Part shown: positions 11,690-22,934 of the stretch, piece after piece | Layout: every line of letters begins with the position of its first letter | How positions within the stretch are numbered: position 1 is the first letter of the stretch | Assembly (NCBI GenBank): GCA_036245525.1 | Contig: BTPG01000003.1 | Span: forward strand, 191,314,164-191,378,163 | DNA from: Semisulcospira habei | Lineage: Eukaryota > Mollusca > Gastropoda > Semisulcospiridae | Direction of reading: 5' to 3' | DNA: 64,000 bases | Made by a program: the position numbers and the translations under genes | The notes under the pieces: generated by a model | Database searches by the model: none | The model's input: the letters and a program-made list of their open reading frames with translations, nothing else | Told to the model about the DNA's origin: nothing

Positions 11690-12160
11690 GCCACACAGGG
11701 CAATTGCTTCCGGTGCATGTAGTAACTTTTCCGCAAGAAATAGTTTAAAAAATTTCCTCCCTTTTTGCCATCGTGTTAGGAGGTAAAACTTCAAATGTTT
11801 GCCTTTTTTGGCGTTTTGAGCAACAAAAGGCATGACAGGTGGTGTGAAAAAGAGCAAAATCTGGGTAATTTTAGTCAACCTAGTGTGTTCATGGGAGCCT
11901 AATGGGGGCATGTGCACGGTTGTATGCAGGCTTGCAGACGACAGTTTTGTCATGGGGTACTTAGTGCATTCGAGTGTTGTGAAAAATGCTAACTCTGAAT
12001 TTTTTTAAAAATTGCTGAAAATGTTTCTCCTGTGATGTGCTTCGCGTGCATTTTTTGTTTTGGCAGAAAGGTTCTTCGTTCATAGTTTTATGCTGCAAGA
12101 GGCTAACAGATAACAGTGTGCGAAAAGGGGGCGTAACCTATTTGCCCTGTGTGGCCTGTA
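11690..12160. mobile_element. 475-bp TIR element T475, copy 1
   Basis: Bounded by GGCCACACAGGGCAA (from ~11689) and TTGCCCTGTGTGGCC (to ~12159), a perfect 15-bp inverted repeat. It matches 13782-14255 in direct orientation at about 99% (five differences seen by eye). The minus-strand open frame across it is present in both copies but shows no known domain. Confidence 0.8.
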
Positions 12161-12162
12161 AA

Positions 12163-13781
12163 GGCAGAGTGAATTTTTCAACTATTGGCGTTTGGAAGGA
12201 GATTGTGCCAAAAAATCGACATATTTTTGCTTTTTATGCCGATATCAGGTGTTTTTAGGCCATGTTGGCACTTTTGATGCCATACAGATAGCTTTATTTA
12301 GCTGTATAAGGATTATAGTGGCAAAAATGGTGCATATTTGTGCGAAATGGAAAGAAAAGGCTAAAAAACATACAGGAACAATCCCAGGTCACATTTTCTG
12401 TCATAGTGTTATTCCAAAACACTTCTGACAAGGCAACAGTCATTACGGTGTGATCTAGATAAAATTTAATTAAATTTGATGGTTGTCGGGTGGCCGATTT
12501 TTTGCTTTTGTTTTGACTGCATTCAAACATACCCGTTTATCCTGCACAGTGTATTTGAGGCTTTGTGAGATTCATCTTAGTGAAAACATGCTTAAACTGC
12601 AAACCTCAGTGTGGTGACACCAAAACATGTTGTTTTGACTGGTTTCTGAAGTCGGTTTAGATGGTGTTGTGCGGTGAAACGGCACGATTGTCATAAATAC
12701 TATCGAGAAGTTAGTGTGTGAGAAATCTCTTTACCTTTTTCAAACACAAATCATCCTGCTGTATCCTGAGCATATCTATTATGCCTAAAAATCGATTCCA
12801 CACATTTCCAACCACCCACCCCCAACACCACCTTCTTGTCCCGTGCCCCCCCCCCCCCCCTAATATCCCTCACCCCCAACCCTCAGTCATGGTAAGCTTA
12901 ACCTTACTATGCTAACCTAGATCCTAAAACTACTATGTTAATCCTAACTCTACTATGCTTGCCCTAATAATACTAACCCAAAGCATTAACACCCAACCCC
13001 CACCTCGCCCTCCCTCCCCCCCCCCCCCCCTCCCAATGCACGCAGGTGTTCATGTCAAATTTTTGCTACTTTTTCAAGCATTTTACACTATTTAAAGCAT
13101 TCTGCTGCTTTGCCATGCAAAGTAGTCAAAGTCAGAGAAGCACCTTGGTCCCTTGAGTTGACTTGTACAAGGATTTGTAGCCGTTTGCAAGAAAAAGCAT
13201 GTTGGCTGGTGATTCATTTTCAGAAAAAGTGCGGAACATGGCTTCAGTTGCCTTCAGTATCTTAAGCCTTGTTTAAAGCTGGAAGGAAGGAATAAAAGAA
13301 ATGACACCTCATGCAGACTAGTTGTGGTTAGGCAGTTTGCTGAATTTTTTTAAACAGTGCAAGGGCTTTTCTATGTTGTCCAGTTGGGTTCAAAGTTGAA
13401 AAAACTGTAAAAATGGTTCCTGCTTGGGGGGGTAGTATAGCAAATAAATGGCTAAAAAATAACCAACCGTTAAAAATTGTTGTTGCTGGTTGTTTTGAAT
13501 GCGTAACATGTGTGTCTGCTTGTCTGCAAAATATAGGGTTGTTAGCTTGAACACAAGTCTTTCTTTTTGGATCTTTACATGTGTGGTGCTGACATACAGC
13601 CGCAGGAGTGAATGGTGCTCCGGGCACCAAGGGGTGCAGGTAGTAATTTTGGTGCAGCTTTAAAACCATCAGCCATTTATATCTGAAACTTGGCAGTGTA
13701 TCTTCTTATAGGGTCCGGTTATCAGTGATATCAGTGATAAAGTTTTGATTGCAGCTGGCAACTTTTTTGGTTTCATTACAG
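12163..13781. other. 1.6-kb spacer between T475 copies
   Basis: Contains poly-C runs at ~12845-12860 and 13017-13030 and the open frame 13328-13669 (-), which I do not recognise. No primer-binding site, gag or pol motifs, so a simple LTR-retrotransposon reading is not supported. Confidence 0.5.
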
Positions 13782-14255
13782 GCCACACAGGGCAATTGCT
13801 TCCGGGGCATGTAGTAACTTTTCCGCAAGAAATAGTTTAAAAAATTTCCTCCCTTTTTGCCATCGTTTTAGGAGGTAAAACTTCAAATGTTTGCCTTTTT
13901 TGGCGTTTTGAGCAACAAAAGGCATGACAGGTGGTGTGAAAAAGAGCAAAATCTGGGTAATTTTAGTCGACCTAGTGTGTTCATGGGAGCCTAATGGGGG
14001 CATGTGCACGGTTGTATGCAGGCTTGCAGACGACAGTTTTGTTATGGGGTACTTAGTGCATTCGAGTGTTGTGAAAAATGCTAACTCTGAATTTTTTTAA
14101 AAATTGCTGAAAATGTTTCTCCTGTGATGTGCTTCGCGTGCATTTTTTGTTTTGGCAGAAAGGTTCTTCGTTCATAGTTTTATGCTGCAAGAGGCTAACA
14201 GATAACAGTGTGCGAAAAGGGGGCGTAACCTATTTGCCCTATGTGGCCTGTAGAG
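13782..14255. mobile_element. 475-bp TIR element T475, copy 2
   Basis: Ends TACAGGCCACACAGGGCAA and TTGCCCTATGTGGCCTGTA. Differences from copy 1 include GGGGCATG for GGTGCATG near 13806, TTTTAGG for TGTTAGG near 13867, GTCGACC for GTCAACC near 13968, TTATGGGG for TCATGGGG near 14042 and CCTATGTGG for CCTGTGTGG near 14241. The near-identity implies recent duplication or conversion. Confidence 0.8.
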
Positions 14256-15454
14256 CAACGGATGATCTCCCTTGTAACTATGGCGGACAGAGACGGTTTG
14301 TGAGGTAAGCGTGTTAATATTGCATGACTTGCATTCCTTTACGCCAGTGAAATCAAATAAAGGGGACTATGGATACTATTCAGCATTGCATCTTCTGAGT
14401 GAGGAATAAACTAATACTGTGTAAAAACGTCAGGTTGTCGGACCAGGAGAAAAACATCACAGGTGACCCCTTTGCTCAAAGCATGATCTGGCGAGATCGC
14501 TCAAAGTGTAACTTGTTCTGATCAAAGTTCAAGTTCAGTAGGGCTTGGTCGCATTCGCACCTTGCGGGATCAGTTGATAACGGTGCCGTGCTTTTTCCGT
14601 CGTCAACAAACAGTACGATATACCGTACACACAAAAGACATAACGTCGACTGCATTATAATATGAGCTGGGTGTCCGTGAAACTATTTCTGAACTTTCTG
14701 ACTACCAAATTTTCATGAAGACGTCTTTTCATTATGTTGACTTTGCGATAAAGACACATGTATTCTCATAAACAACTGCTTCTAAATGTGTAATCGGAAG
14801 TCAATGCATTTAATGTGATTTTTTTAGTTCCACTACTAGTCATGTTATTATGTAATTAAAATGATGGTTTCACTCGTGCGTGAACCCAGTGGACTCAAGT
14901 GCATTTGCACCCAGCATTATACTCAGTGAGTAATTTCCTGTAGCTTTTGTACCTTAACCGAACCAGCAGTGAGTTTTGCACCAGTCTTGCACAAGTATAA
15001 TTATCATGATTCTCATAGATCAACATAATCTTGTTTATGTAAACGCCACATCTGTGTGTTTCTTTTGTAATGTCGCACTTCTGACACCAAAATTATGTAG
15101 TGTCGCCTCACCCCCAGCCTTCGACACCAAAATCTGTAGCGTCGCTGACCGAGTGCAATGTTTGTGTGACCGGTGAATGTGTATGTAAATGTTTGCTCGT
15201 GTCAGGATGCCAAGTTCACACACACAAGCACAGTCACTCGCACTCGATACTAACTACAATAAGACATGTGAAACGAAGATTGCATTTCGTATAGACTATA
15301 TTGCAGTACAGGCTAATAGTGATAAAGCGACAACAAATGCCCCGGCATGAGGCCGTTTGAGAAAAGTATATTCTCTGCTGGTCACAATGTCCTCAGACGT
15401 TGCTACAGTAGCGCAGCATGGTACTATTATCTAAGTTGTGTCTCTAAAAAGAAT
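14256..15454. other. Mostly unannotated; one weak first-exon candidate
   Basis: At 14281-14306 ATGGCGGACAGAGACGG is followed by two GT donors (TTT|GTGAGG and GAG|GTAAGC). In the downstream choice a TGA falls before the splice. It could be a short first exon of a + strand gene, but nothing downstream confirms it. The rest has no recognisable gene. Confidence 0.3.
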
Positions 15455-15550
15455 GACAAAGTCCGAACAAAGGAGAATCTAGTAAAATAACTAAGTCGGA
15501 GAGGCCATTAGATAAAAGGAAGCCTCGGCAAAAATAACAAAGTCCAAAGT
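15455..15550 (+). repeat. Left part of the 45-bp coding-like minisatellite
   Basis: Units such as AACTAAGTCGGAGAGGCC...AAAGGAAGCCTCGGCAAAAATAACAAAGTCC belong to the array at 19273-20000. The array was split by LINE B, and the last 12 bases here (15539-15550) are the target duplication. Confidence 0.8.
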
Positions 15551-15783
15551 ACTTACTTACTTACGCCTGTCACCCCTACCCGGGTATAGGCCGTCGACGA
15601 GAGACCTCCAGCAACTCCTGTCCTGTGCTTCTTCGATTCTACTCAAGGTGGTTCCCAGTCTCTTGATGTCTGCTTGGAGGTCTCGACGCCAGGAGTTTCT
15701 CGGCCTACCTCTTTTCCTCTTTCCCTGGGGGTTCCATGACAATGCCTGCCTAGTGATACTGGAAGCTGGCTTTCTCAGGCTGT

Positions 15784-16172
15784 TCCCCACCCGGGTCTGC
15801 CCTGGGGGACTTGGGTGGGGTTAGGTATTTTTTAGTTCCCAGGGTCACCCTGGTCAGCCCCACAGGGTGGGTTTTTCTCTCTATTCTGGGGCATTTGTTT
15901 CTGTCTACCCTTTGTCCATTCACCTGTATTTGCCTTTTTAAAACTCTCCCTACTGTCTGCACTGCCTGTAGCTCTTGATATTGGATGTGTGTTGCTAAAT
16001 GGTCTTAGCTTTATTTAGGCCCCATGTGTTAGGTTTATTTAATGTATTTGACCGGCTGGCGACATACATTCAATGTTCTGTTTATTTTTTTTTTTTTCAC
16101 AAGCAGTGCAGGCACGTCCTGAGAAAGCCTTGTTGCTGTCGGGACGTTAAGCAATGTACAATCAATCAATCA
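15784..16172 (+). mobile_element. S2 SINE-like repeat, copy 2
   Basis: Target duplication TTTCTCAGGCTGT (15771-15783 and 16173-16185). The 3' tail is ACAATCAATCAATCA. Inserted antisense into LINE B, so S2 moved after LINE B. Confidence 0.92.
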
Positions 16173-17520
16173 TTTCTCAGGCTGTGACCGATCCATCCCC
16201 ATCTTCTTCGCCCAATTTCATTCTCTGCTGTTATCTGCTCTGTTCTGTCCCAGAGTCTGACGTTGCTGATCTTCTCTGGCCAGTGGATTTTCAAAATTCT
16301 TCTAAGGCAACTGTTCATGAAGGTCTGTACTCTGTTGACTGTGGTTTTTGTCAATCTCCAAGTCTCTGCTCCATATAGGAGAACTGCTTTTACATTGGAG
16401 TTGAAAATCCGGACTTTGGTGTGTTGTGACAGCTCTCTGGAACTCCACACTTTTTTTAACTGGAGAAAGGCTGCTCTGGCTTTACCGATTCGTGCTCTGA
16501 CATCTGCATCAGTGCCGCCTTTTTTGTCTATGATGCTCCCGAGATAGGTGAAGGACTCCACCTCCTCCAACGGGGTGCCTGCAAGCAAGATTGGTTCTTT
16601 CCTGGTTGTGTTCAGCCTCATTGTCTTTGTTTTCTGTTTGTGAATGGTGAGGCCCACTTGGGACGAGATGTCAGCAAGCCTCGTGGTCTTGTCCTGCATT
16701 TGTTGATGAGTGTGGGACGTAATGCCAAGTCGTCTGCAAAATCGAGGTCGTCAAGCTGTGTCCACAGTGTCCACTGTATTCCACTTCGTCTGTGCTCTGT
16801 GGTCATCTTCATGACCCAGTCTATGGCCAGTAGGAAGAGGAACGGAGACAGCAGACACCCCTGCCTGACACCAGTTCTGACCTGGAGCTCCCTGGTGAAC
16901 TGCCCTTCGTGGATCACGCGACATGTCATGCCATCGTAGCTGCTCTTGATCAGGTGGACGAGCTTTGTGGGTACACCATAGTGTCGTAGGAGTTTCCACA
17001 GAGTCTCTCGGTCCACGCTGTCAAATGCTTTCTCATAATCCACAAAGTTGACGTAAAGCGGGGAGCTCCACTCCAGAGACTGTTCCACGATGATGCGGAG
17101 AGTGGCGATCTGGTCTGTACATGATCGGTTCTTCCTGAATCCTGCTTGCTGGTCTCTCAGCTGGGGGTCAACTGAGCTCTTCATTCTCTCTAGGATGATC
17201 CTGTTAAAGACCTTTCCTGGTACTGACAGCAAGGTGATTCCTCTGTAGTTGGAACACTTGCTGAGGTCGCCTTTCTTGGGAAGCTTGATTAGGTACCCCT
17301 CCTTCCAGTCAGCTGGCATCACCTCCTCTTCCCAGATCTTTCCAAACAGTGGGTACAGCATCTCCACTGTTGTCTCTAGGTCTGCTTTCAGAGACTCCGC
17401 TGGGATGCCATCTGGCCCTGCTGCTTTGCCATTCTTCAAAAATGCCACTGCTCTTCTGATCTCTTCCCGGCTGGGTCTGTCACAGCTGATGGGTAGGTCG
17501 GTCTCTGCCGGCTGGATGTC

Positions 17521-17544
17521 GGGGGGGGGGGGGGGGGGGGGGGG
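17521..17544 (+). repeat. Poly-G tract within LINE B
   Basis: 24 G on the + strand, a proline run in ORF2. Copy 2 starts beyond this point, so it cannot be compared. Confidence 0.9.
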
Positions 17545-18976
17545 AGGGTCGGGTGGGCTAGGTCTGTTCAGTAACTCTTCAAAATACTCGGCCCATCTGT
17601 CGAGTTGGTCTGCTCTGTCTGCAATAGGCTTGCCTTCTTTGTCTTTTACTGGTCTTTCTGTATGGCCATACTTACCCGACAATCTTCTGGTAATGTCGTA
17701 GAGCTGTTTCATGTTGCCGCTGCCTGCTGCCTTTTCTGCCTCTGCTGCCAGGCTGTCTGTGTAGGCCCTCTTGTCTGCCCTGATACTCCTCTTCACCTCG
17801 CGGTTGGCTTCCGAGTATTCCTCCTGTGCCCTTACTTTGGCTGCTCTCGTGCGACTGTTGTTGACCGCTGCTTTCTTCTGCTTCCTCGCTTCTATCTTCT
17901 TCAAGGTCGGTGCCGACAGCCAGTCCTTGTGGTGGTGTTTCCTGAACCCTACAGTGTCTTTGCAGGTTGAGTTCAGCGCCCCTCTAACTGCCTTCCACTG
18001 CTGCTCTGTGGTGACCGCCTCCTCTTTATTTACTAGCTCCTGTAGCGCTTAAAACCGGTTGGACAGCACCAGTTTGAACTCTTCTCTAACTCCAGTTTCT
18101 CTCAGGAGGCCTACATTATAAAAGCGCTGTCTTCTTGTTGTCTCTGTGCGGCTTTTCTTTAGCTTGAGCTTCATTCTTAAGGTAAGCAGATGGTGGTCTG
18201 AGGCGACATCTGCTCCCCTCCTCACTCGAACATCTTGAAGGGATCTTCTAAATTTCTTGCCAATGCAGATATGGTCTATTTGGTTCTCTGTTGTATGGTC
18301 AGGTGAGACCCAAGTTGCTTTGTGTATTCTTCTGTGTGGGAAGATGCTGCCTCCAATGACAAGTCGGTTTAGAGCACAAAAGTCTACAAACCTCTCCCCG
18401 TTCTCACTCATCTCCGAGCCTAGTCCCTGTCTCCCCATCACCTCTTCATATCCGGTGTTGTCCTCCCCTATTTTGGCATTAAAATCGCCCATGACGATGG
18501 TGATGTCTCGCTCCGCACATTTGTCCACGGCACTCTGGAGTCGGTCGTAGAACTCTTGTTTCTCTTCCTCGTCACTGTCATTGGTGGGCGCATAACACTG
18601 GATGACGTTCAGCTTGAGCTTTTTCTTGGTTCTAAAGGCTGCTGTTATAATTCTTGGCCCAAGAGGTTCCCAGCCCATCAGCGCTCTCTGTGCCACTGGT
18701 GACAGCATGAGTGCTACTCCTTCTGTGTGGGGGGCATTCTCCTCTTCATGACCTGAATACAGAATCATCTCCCCACTTAACAGCCTTTTCTGGCCAGACT
18801 GCGTCCATCTGGCTTCACTGATACCTAGCAGGGAAAGGTTGTACTTTTGCATTTCCGCTGCTATCTGGGCGGCCTTGCCGCTCTGGTACATGGTCTTGAC
18901 GTTCCATGTGCCCATGGTTGTGTCCCTGGATAGAGAGAGGCGGCTCAGTCCTGTGGCTTCCGAAGACTTCTGGCTT

Positions 18977-19177
18977 TCACCACAGGACGTCATAAGTCTT
19001 CTGGTAGAAGAACCTTCCTCCTCCAGGAAAGGAATTACTGTTAGTCTTTTCGTCGGCGTTTTTGTAGCTATTTCCTTTTTTGCAGGGTGGGGAAGCTACC
19101 CCCACGCCCAACCCCCTTACTAGGAGGACCAGGGGTTTTCTGTTGGGGTCACCTTCCCTTAGACCATGTTGGTTCAC
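18977..19177 (-). CDS. Possible LINE B ORF1, 66 aa, overlapping ORF2
   Basis: A 201-nt open frame starting near the 5' end of LINE B and overlapping the ORF2 start (18993) by 17 nt. Some RTE elements have a short ORF1 that overlaps ORF2 in this way, so it may be a genuine upstream cistron. The protein is basic, with VASPPCKKGNSYKN, and has no known domain. It could equally be chance. Confidence 0.4.
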   Translation of the reverse strand: MNQHGLREGDPNRKPLVLLVRGLGVGVASPPCKKGNSYKNADEKTNSNSFPGGGRFFYQKTYDVLW

Positions 19178-19272
19178 GGCACCTTATTTCATTCGGTGCA
19201 CCCCTCTCACGAGGGACCCCCTATCCACCACCCAGGGGACCCGCCTCAACGCCATATGGTCCCAGCGTGAGG

Positions 19273-20000
19273 AAAGTCCAAAGTGCCCTTTATAAAAGAA
19301 AGTCTATAAAAGTAGCTAAGTCAGAGAGGCCTTTGGTAAAGGAAGACCTGTACAAAAATGACTAAGTCCAAAGCGCCCCTTTGTAAAAGGGAAGCCTCGG
19401 AAAACGACAGAGTCCGAGGCGCCTGTTACAAAAGAAGAGCCCCGAAAATAACAGAGTCCAAAATGCCCTTTGTAAAGGGAAGCCTCGGAAAAACGACAGA
19501 GTCCGAGCCGCCCGCTATAAAGGAAAACTACAAGAAAATGACAGAGTCCGAAGACTCCAAAAAAATGGCTAAGTCCGACGCGCCCCTTGTAAAGGAAAAC
19601 TAACTATCTAGAAAAATGTTCTTTGATAAAGGGAAGCCTCGGAAAAACGACAGAGTCCGAGGTGCCCGTTATAAAGGAAGACTACCAAAAAACTGACAAA
19701 GTCCGAAGACTCAAAAAAAGTCTAAAACATCCTTTGATATTGGGAAACCTTGGAAAAACGACAAAGTCCGAGACGCCTGTTATCAAGGAAGATTACCAAA
19801 AAAATGGCTAAGTCCGAAGCGCCCTTTGTAAAGGGAAACCTCGGAAAAATGGCAAAGTCCGAAGCGCCCGTTACAAAGCAGAGCCGCCAGATAAATGGCA
19901 AAGACCCAGGACTCAAAAAAAAAAAAAAGAGAGTCCGGGATTCCCGTTCAAGGGAGGGGCTCAGAAAAATGACATAGAGAACTCTGGAGAAACGGCAAAG
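19273..20000 (+). repeat. 45-bp coding-like minisatellite, main array
   Basis: About 14-16 degenerate units of 45-46 bp, with core AAAGTCCGAAGCGCCC...TTGTAAAGGGAAGCCTCGG. Translated, the units read as a 15-residue repeat of the form K-M-(A/T)-K-S-E-A-P-(L/V)-(V/I)-K-(G/E)-x-L-G. Frame is held over several units (19358-19603 and 19623-19977) but broken between blocks. Either a decayed exon of a repeat protein or a non-coding satellite with a 3n period. No start, splice or domain evidence for a live gene. Confidence 0.75.
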
Positions 20001-20675
20001 TCGAAGAAACTAGAAGCGATCGTGGATAATAACCGCTCAAATCCACACCTATCTCCGCAGACCAGGTAAGCCAAAGGCCGACCGCAGCGGGAGCTTTTCG
20101 CTAGCCTAGCGAAAAGCTGACGGGGAGCGGAAAGCCGCTCGCCCGACCAAAATCATTACGTGTTACAAAATGGTGAAGCACTCTTCCATGCGATAGAACA
20201 TTACTTTCCTAGCTGAATATGCTTTTGTAAATTCTGAAACTATTACCGACACCTAGAGCACTTCAAACACTATATTGTTGCAAAAACCTCTTGCAGATGA
20301 AAAATCATACTTTTACAAGACTACGTAATTAACAATCCAAATCAAATCTCCTGTCAAGGGAAAATACTCCGCAGTAACCAGCTGTCTGCCACCGTAAGGG
20401 AAGAAGGGAGAAATCGACACTAGGCGAGGTGCGGTCACTGAGTACAACATCTGGCCTTTGTCTAAACATTCTTCTGTGTTACACAGCCTCGCCTCTTACT
20501 ACTGGCGATAAATACACACTAAATTCCGGCCAGGCTTGCAGGAGACAAAAATAGCTGAACTATGCAGTAAGACTCAGTGAGCACACTGACTACACAAAAA
20601 GAAAAGAAAAAAATAATACGATAAAAAAAAAACGTGTACAAGGCATTTTTACCACACTTTTAAATTTATGGTACT
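20001..20675. other. No gene recognised
   Basis: A short GC hairpin, AGCTTTTCGCTAGCCTAGCGAAAAGCT, straddles 20091-20118. A donor-like CAG|GTAAGCC lies at 20062. Otherwise AT-rich and featureless. Confidence 0.45.
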
Positions 20676-21024
20676 ATAGGGCTCGGGAAGTTCCCCACAC
20701 TGCCTAGGAACATTGGCGCGTCAGCCGCCATTCTAAGAGGATACAATAGCCTTCAGATAGTAGTGAAGTAGTGTTTCAACATGTTTTTCATCATGTCTCT
20801 TCCTCTTTGGAAACAAACAAAAACAGATTCTGGTTAGCGGTAAAACAGATTCTGGTTAGCGGTTTCCTACAGTGATGGCAAGACTTGCTGTTATTGCCTG
20901 TAGCACGTCAGGACTTTCCTGATATTGTCCTGACAGCGATTTCCCTATGAGCGCCTTAGTCGCGGATCCTTTCAAGATGACCGCCATGACTAGCGTGATG
21001 ATATCAGCTTCCCAAGCCCTATAA
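20676..21024. mobile_element. ~350-bp TIR element
   Basis: The ends TATAGGGCTCGGGAAG and CTTCCCAAGCCCTATA form a 16-bp inverted repeat with one mismatch. An internal minus-strand open frame (21104-20856) has no known domain. A target duplication is not certain. Confidence 0.6.
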
Positions 21025-21291
21025 CACTCCCAAGACTTCTCAGTACAGAAACAACACGTCACAATATAATTTGCTGGGTACAAATAAAGTCCCTCGATGT
21101 GCACTACTGATGCTTGCTAGAGCAACAAAATATATCCTGGGTACACGATTATTCTGTTCCCAATCCACTTGAACTTTGTCCTTTACTGAAAAATCATCCC
21201 AGCTAATGAGCTATTGAGTGCATGCTGAGGTCAAAAGGTCATCAGGCCAATATCAGCCACAATTCGCCTCATGCACATCCGATGACCAGGA

Positions 21292-22214
21292 GTGGGTTGC
21301 ATGTAGCGTGCTTAAATATAGTGTGTTAAGCTCGCTGACTTAAGGTCTTTCTTGCTTAGTAAAGCTCTTGCTTAGTGCGCGAGTGTTTTCTGTTGCATGG
21401 AGCGACTTAGCGATGTGCGTAGCTCCGAACGAGTTCTTAGCGAGCGGAGATAGGTTATTTATAGCTTATGGTGGGGTTCTCCCCTACGTCATCATAGATT
21501 GTAGAAATCGGCCAATAAAAACGCACGGTTTTCGCTTCTTCTGACTTAACGGAAACGAAGTAGACAAAACGCCGGTGAAATGGCAGCGATGGAAAACAAG
21601 AAGTCAAGAGAGAAAGAATGGCAAATTTTTCGTGCAGGCAACCCTGCTTGTCAATCTAATGTAGACGTACATTAGTTAAGGAGTACCGTGTAGGCTCCCA
21701 TAGTATGAGGATCTATGTCTCAAGTCTAATGTGGATGTACATTAGTTAAGGACTACCGTGTAGTAGGCTCCCATAGTATGAGGATCTATGTTTCTCTGAC
21801 AACGGCTGGTGTTGGGGTTATACCCATCGGTGTGCAGGGTCAGTTGAATCAGTTATGCAGACTCCTCACCGATAATTCCCAGATGTCCGTGAGACGAGGC
21901 TGGGTGGGGGGTCCGTGCGTTCCCGCCACGTACATTTCGTGTTCCTCCTTCTCTATCCTAGATGGAAGGCTGTTTCTGCCACAAGGTTTAAGAGAGTGAA
22001 TTCACATTTCCGTTCTCGCCGTAACACGGCAGCTAAGAACTCTTCCTCAGCTAAGCACGCCGCTACGCACGGGGGGGACCGTCCTTAGAATTAAGCATGC
22101 CACTAAGCTCGCTCCAGCAGATAAGCACGCTCATGCAACGCACATTTTCAGCTAAGCTTGTGAACTTAGCACTAAGCAAGAAATTTGCGCGCTAAGTAAG
22201 CATATGCAACCCAC
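21292..22214. mobile_element. ~920-bp TIR element, possibly PIF/Harbinger-derived
   Basis: Both ends carry GTGGGTTGCAT / ATGCAACCCAC followed by repeated GCTTAGC-type motifs inverted at the two sides (TAGCGTGCTTA...; ...TAAGCACGCT). GGGTTGCAT-type ends recall PIF/Harbinger elements, but no clear 3-bp target duplication is visible. A 32-codon frame at 21580-21675 starts MAAMENKKSREKEWQIF, loosely like the start of a Myb/SANT protein, which would suit that superfamily; this is weak. A 68-70-bp tandem duplication lies at 21651-21788. Confidence 0.55.
21651..21788 (+). repeat. ~69-bp tandem duplication
   Basis: GTCTAATGTAGACGTACATT...ATGAGGATCTATGT is repeated head to tail with three small differences (GAC/GAT, GGAG/GGAC and an added TAG). 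Confidence 0.85.
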
Positions 22215-22849
22215 CCCTTGTCCTTACTGGGAAGAGCTTTTCCAGGCATTATTTATATTGCTGTTCTATCTGTCAGCAGGAAGCTGGATCTCACAAAGTC
22301 TCCTAATGTGTCGCCAACAGATCTCACAGTCACACCATAGTTTATGACAATCTAAGGGTGCTGTCCTGAAGATGTGATCATCTCTAAGAAGCTTCAGGAC
22401 CAGTGGCGTCCCATCTTCACTAGTGGGAACACTCATAAAGCAAAGATATGAACTGTCTGTGGATAATTTTTGTATTGTAGATCACAAGCCATGCAGTCAC
22501 AGTGTCCTAGCAGCATGAAGTAAGGTAAATTGCAGCATATACAGGGAGTCAACATGGAACTACGCAAGATCCTGTGAGCCTATGGTGAACATATACTGAT
22601 TTGTGTGTAGTGTTTAAATCTGTGAGAAAGATCTGCATGACACTTGTGAACGTCTGATTGTGCTTCGTCCAACATTTCACTTGTGGAAGAAAAGTGCAGT
22701 CATGTTCGTGGTGTCGATGATTTGGATGTTGTGTGGGGAGAAGGTAAGAGTCAGCCTGCAACTGTGTAGTGAGTGTGTATAGTATATATAGTTTTTACAT
22801 ACCTTTTGCTCACATTTTTCATTCAGTTTGTTTCATGATCCTCTGTTCT
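22215..22849. other. No gene recognised
   Basis: Short open frames on both strands without motif or splice support. Confidence 0.45.
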
Positions 22850-22934
22850 TTAACCCCTTGACTTCTACTGATGATACCGTTCAGCGGAAGATAAGACAAA
22901 TGTGTATTTTTCATCTGAACGGTATCATCAGTAA
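22850..22934. mobile_element. TTAA-type hairpin (ACTGATGATACCGTTCAG arms)
   Basis: TTAACCCCTTGAC at the left, then ACTGATGATACCGTTCAG pairing perfectly with CTGAACGGTATCATCAGT across a 30-bp loop. The right TTAA is missing. Confidence 0.65.

Larger units (their letters stand above)
15557..18993 (-). pseudogene. LINE B ORF2: endonuclease-reverse transcriptase, lightly damaged
   Basis: The N-terminal apurinic-type endonuclease (18993 leftward) shows GTWNVKT, ISEARW, CYAPTND, MGDFNAKIG and ASDHHLL in order. A TAA (18051-18049) interrupts the frame, but the same frame continues directly, consistent with a CAA-to-TAA change. RT motifs follow: AGPDGIPAE, NYRGITLL, VNFVDYEKAFDSVDR, GVRQGCLLSP and [11 protein letters not shown] one-base deletion near 16716 shifts the frame (copy 2 has GGGACAGTAA where this has GGGACGTAA). 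The C-terminal region ([12 protein letters not shown]) is split by S2 at 15784-16172 and ends ...GLYPGRGDRRK. So one stop, one deletion and one insertion separate it from an intact ORF. Confidence 0.9.
15551..19272 (-). mobile_element. LINE family B (RTE-like), copy 1, near full length
   Basis: Bounded by a 12-bp target duplication, AAAGTCCAAAGT (15539-15550 and 19273-19284). Without the S2 insertion it is ~3.3 kb, the usual size of RTE elements. The 3' end (left) finishes in TAAG repeats rather than poly(A), also RTE-like. A 5' leader of ~95-280 bp precedes the ORFs. The 98%-like agreement with copy 2 (33148-34698) points to recent activity of the family. Confidence 0.9.

Noticed and set aside
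13328..13669. 113-codon minus-strand frame as a protein gene
   Set aside because: No recognisable motif, no splice evidence, and it lies between two recent mobile repeats.
11690..14255. LTR retrotransposon with 475-bp LTRs
   Set aside because: Direct repeats are close in identity, but each has long inverted ends and lacks TG...CA, and the interior has no primer-binding site, gag, pol or polypurine tract.
14281..14306. Confident first exon of a host gene (MADRDG...)
   Set aside because: A TGA falls before the better donor, the alternative donor is weaker, and no matching downstream exon was found.
17249..18052. Long plus-strand open frames across LINE B (also 34262-34702)
   Set aside because: Antisense shadows of ORF2; motifs are all on the minus strand.
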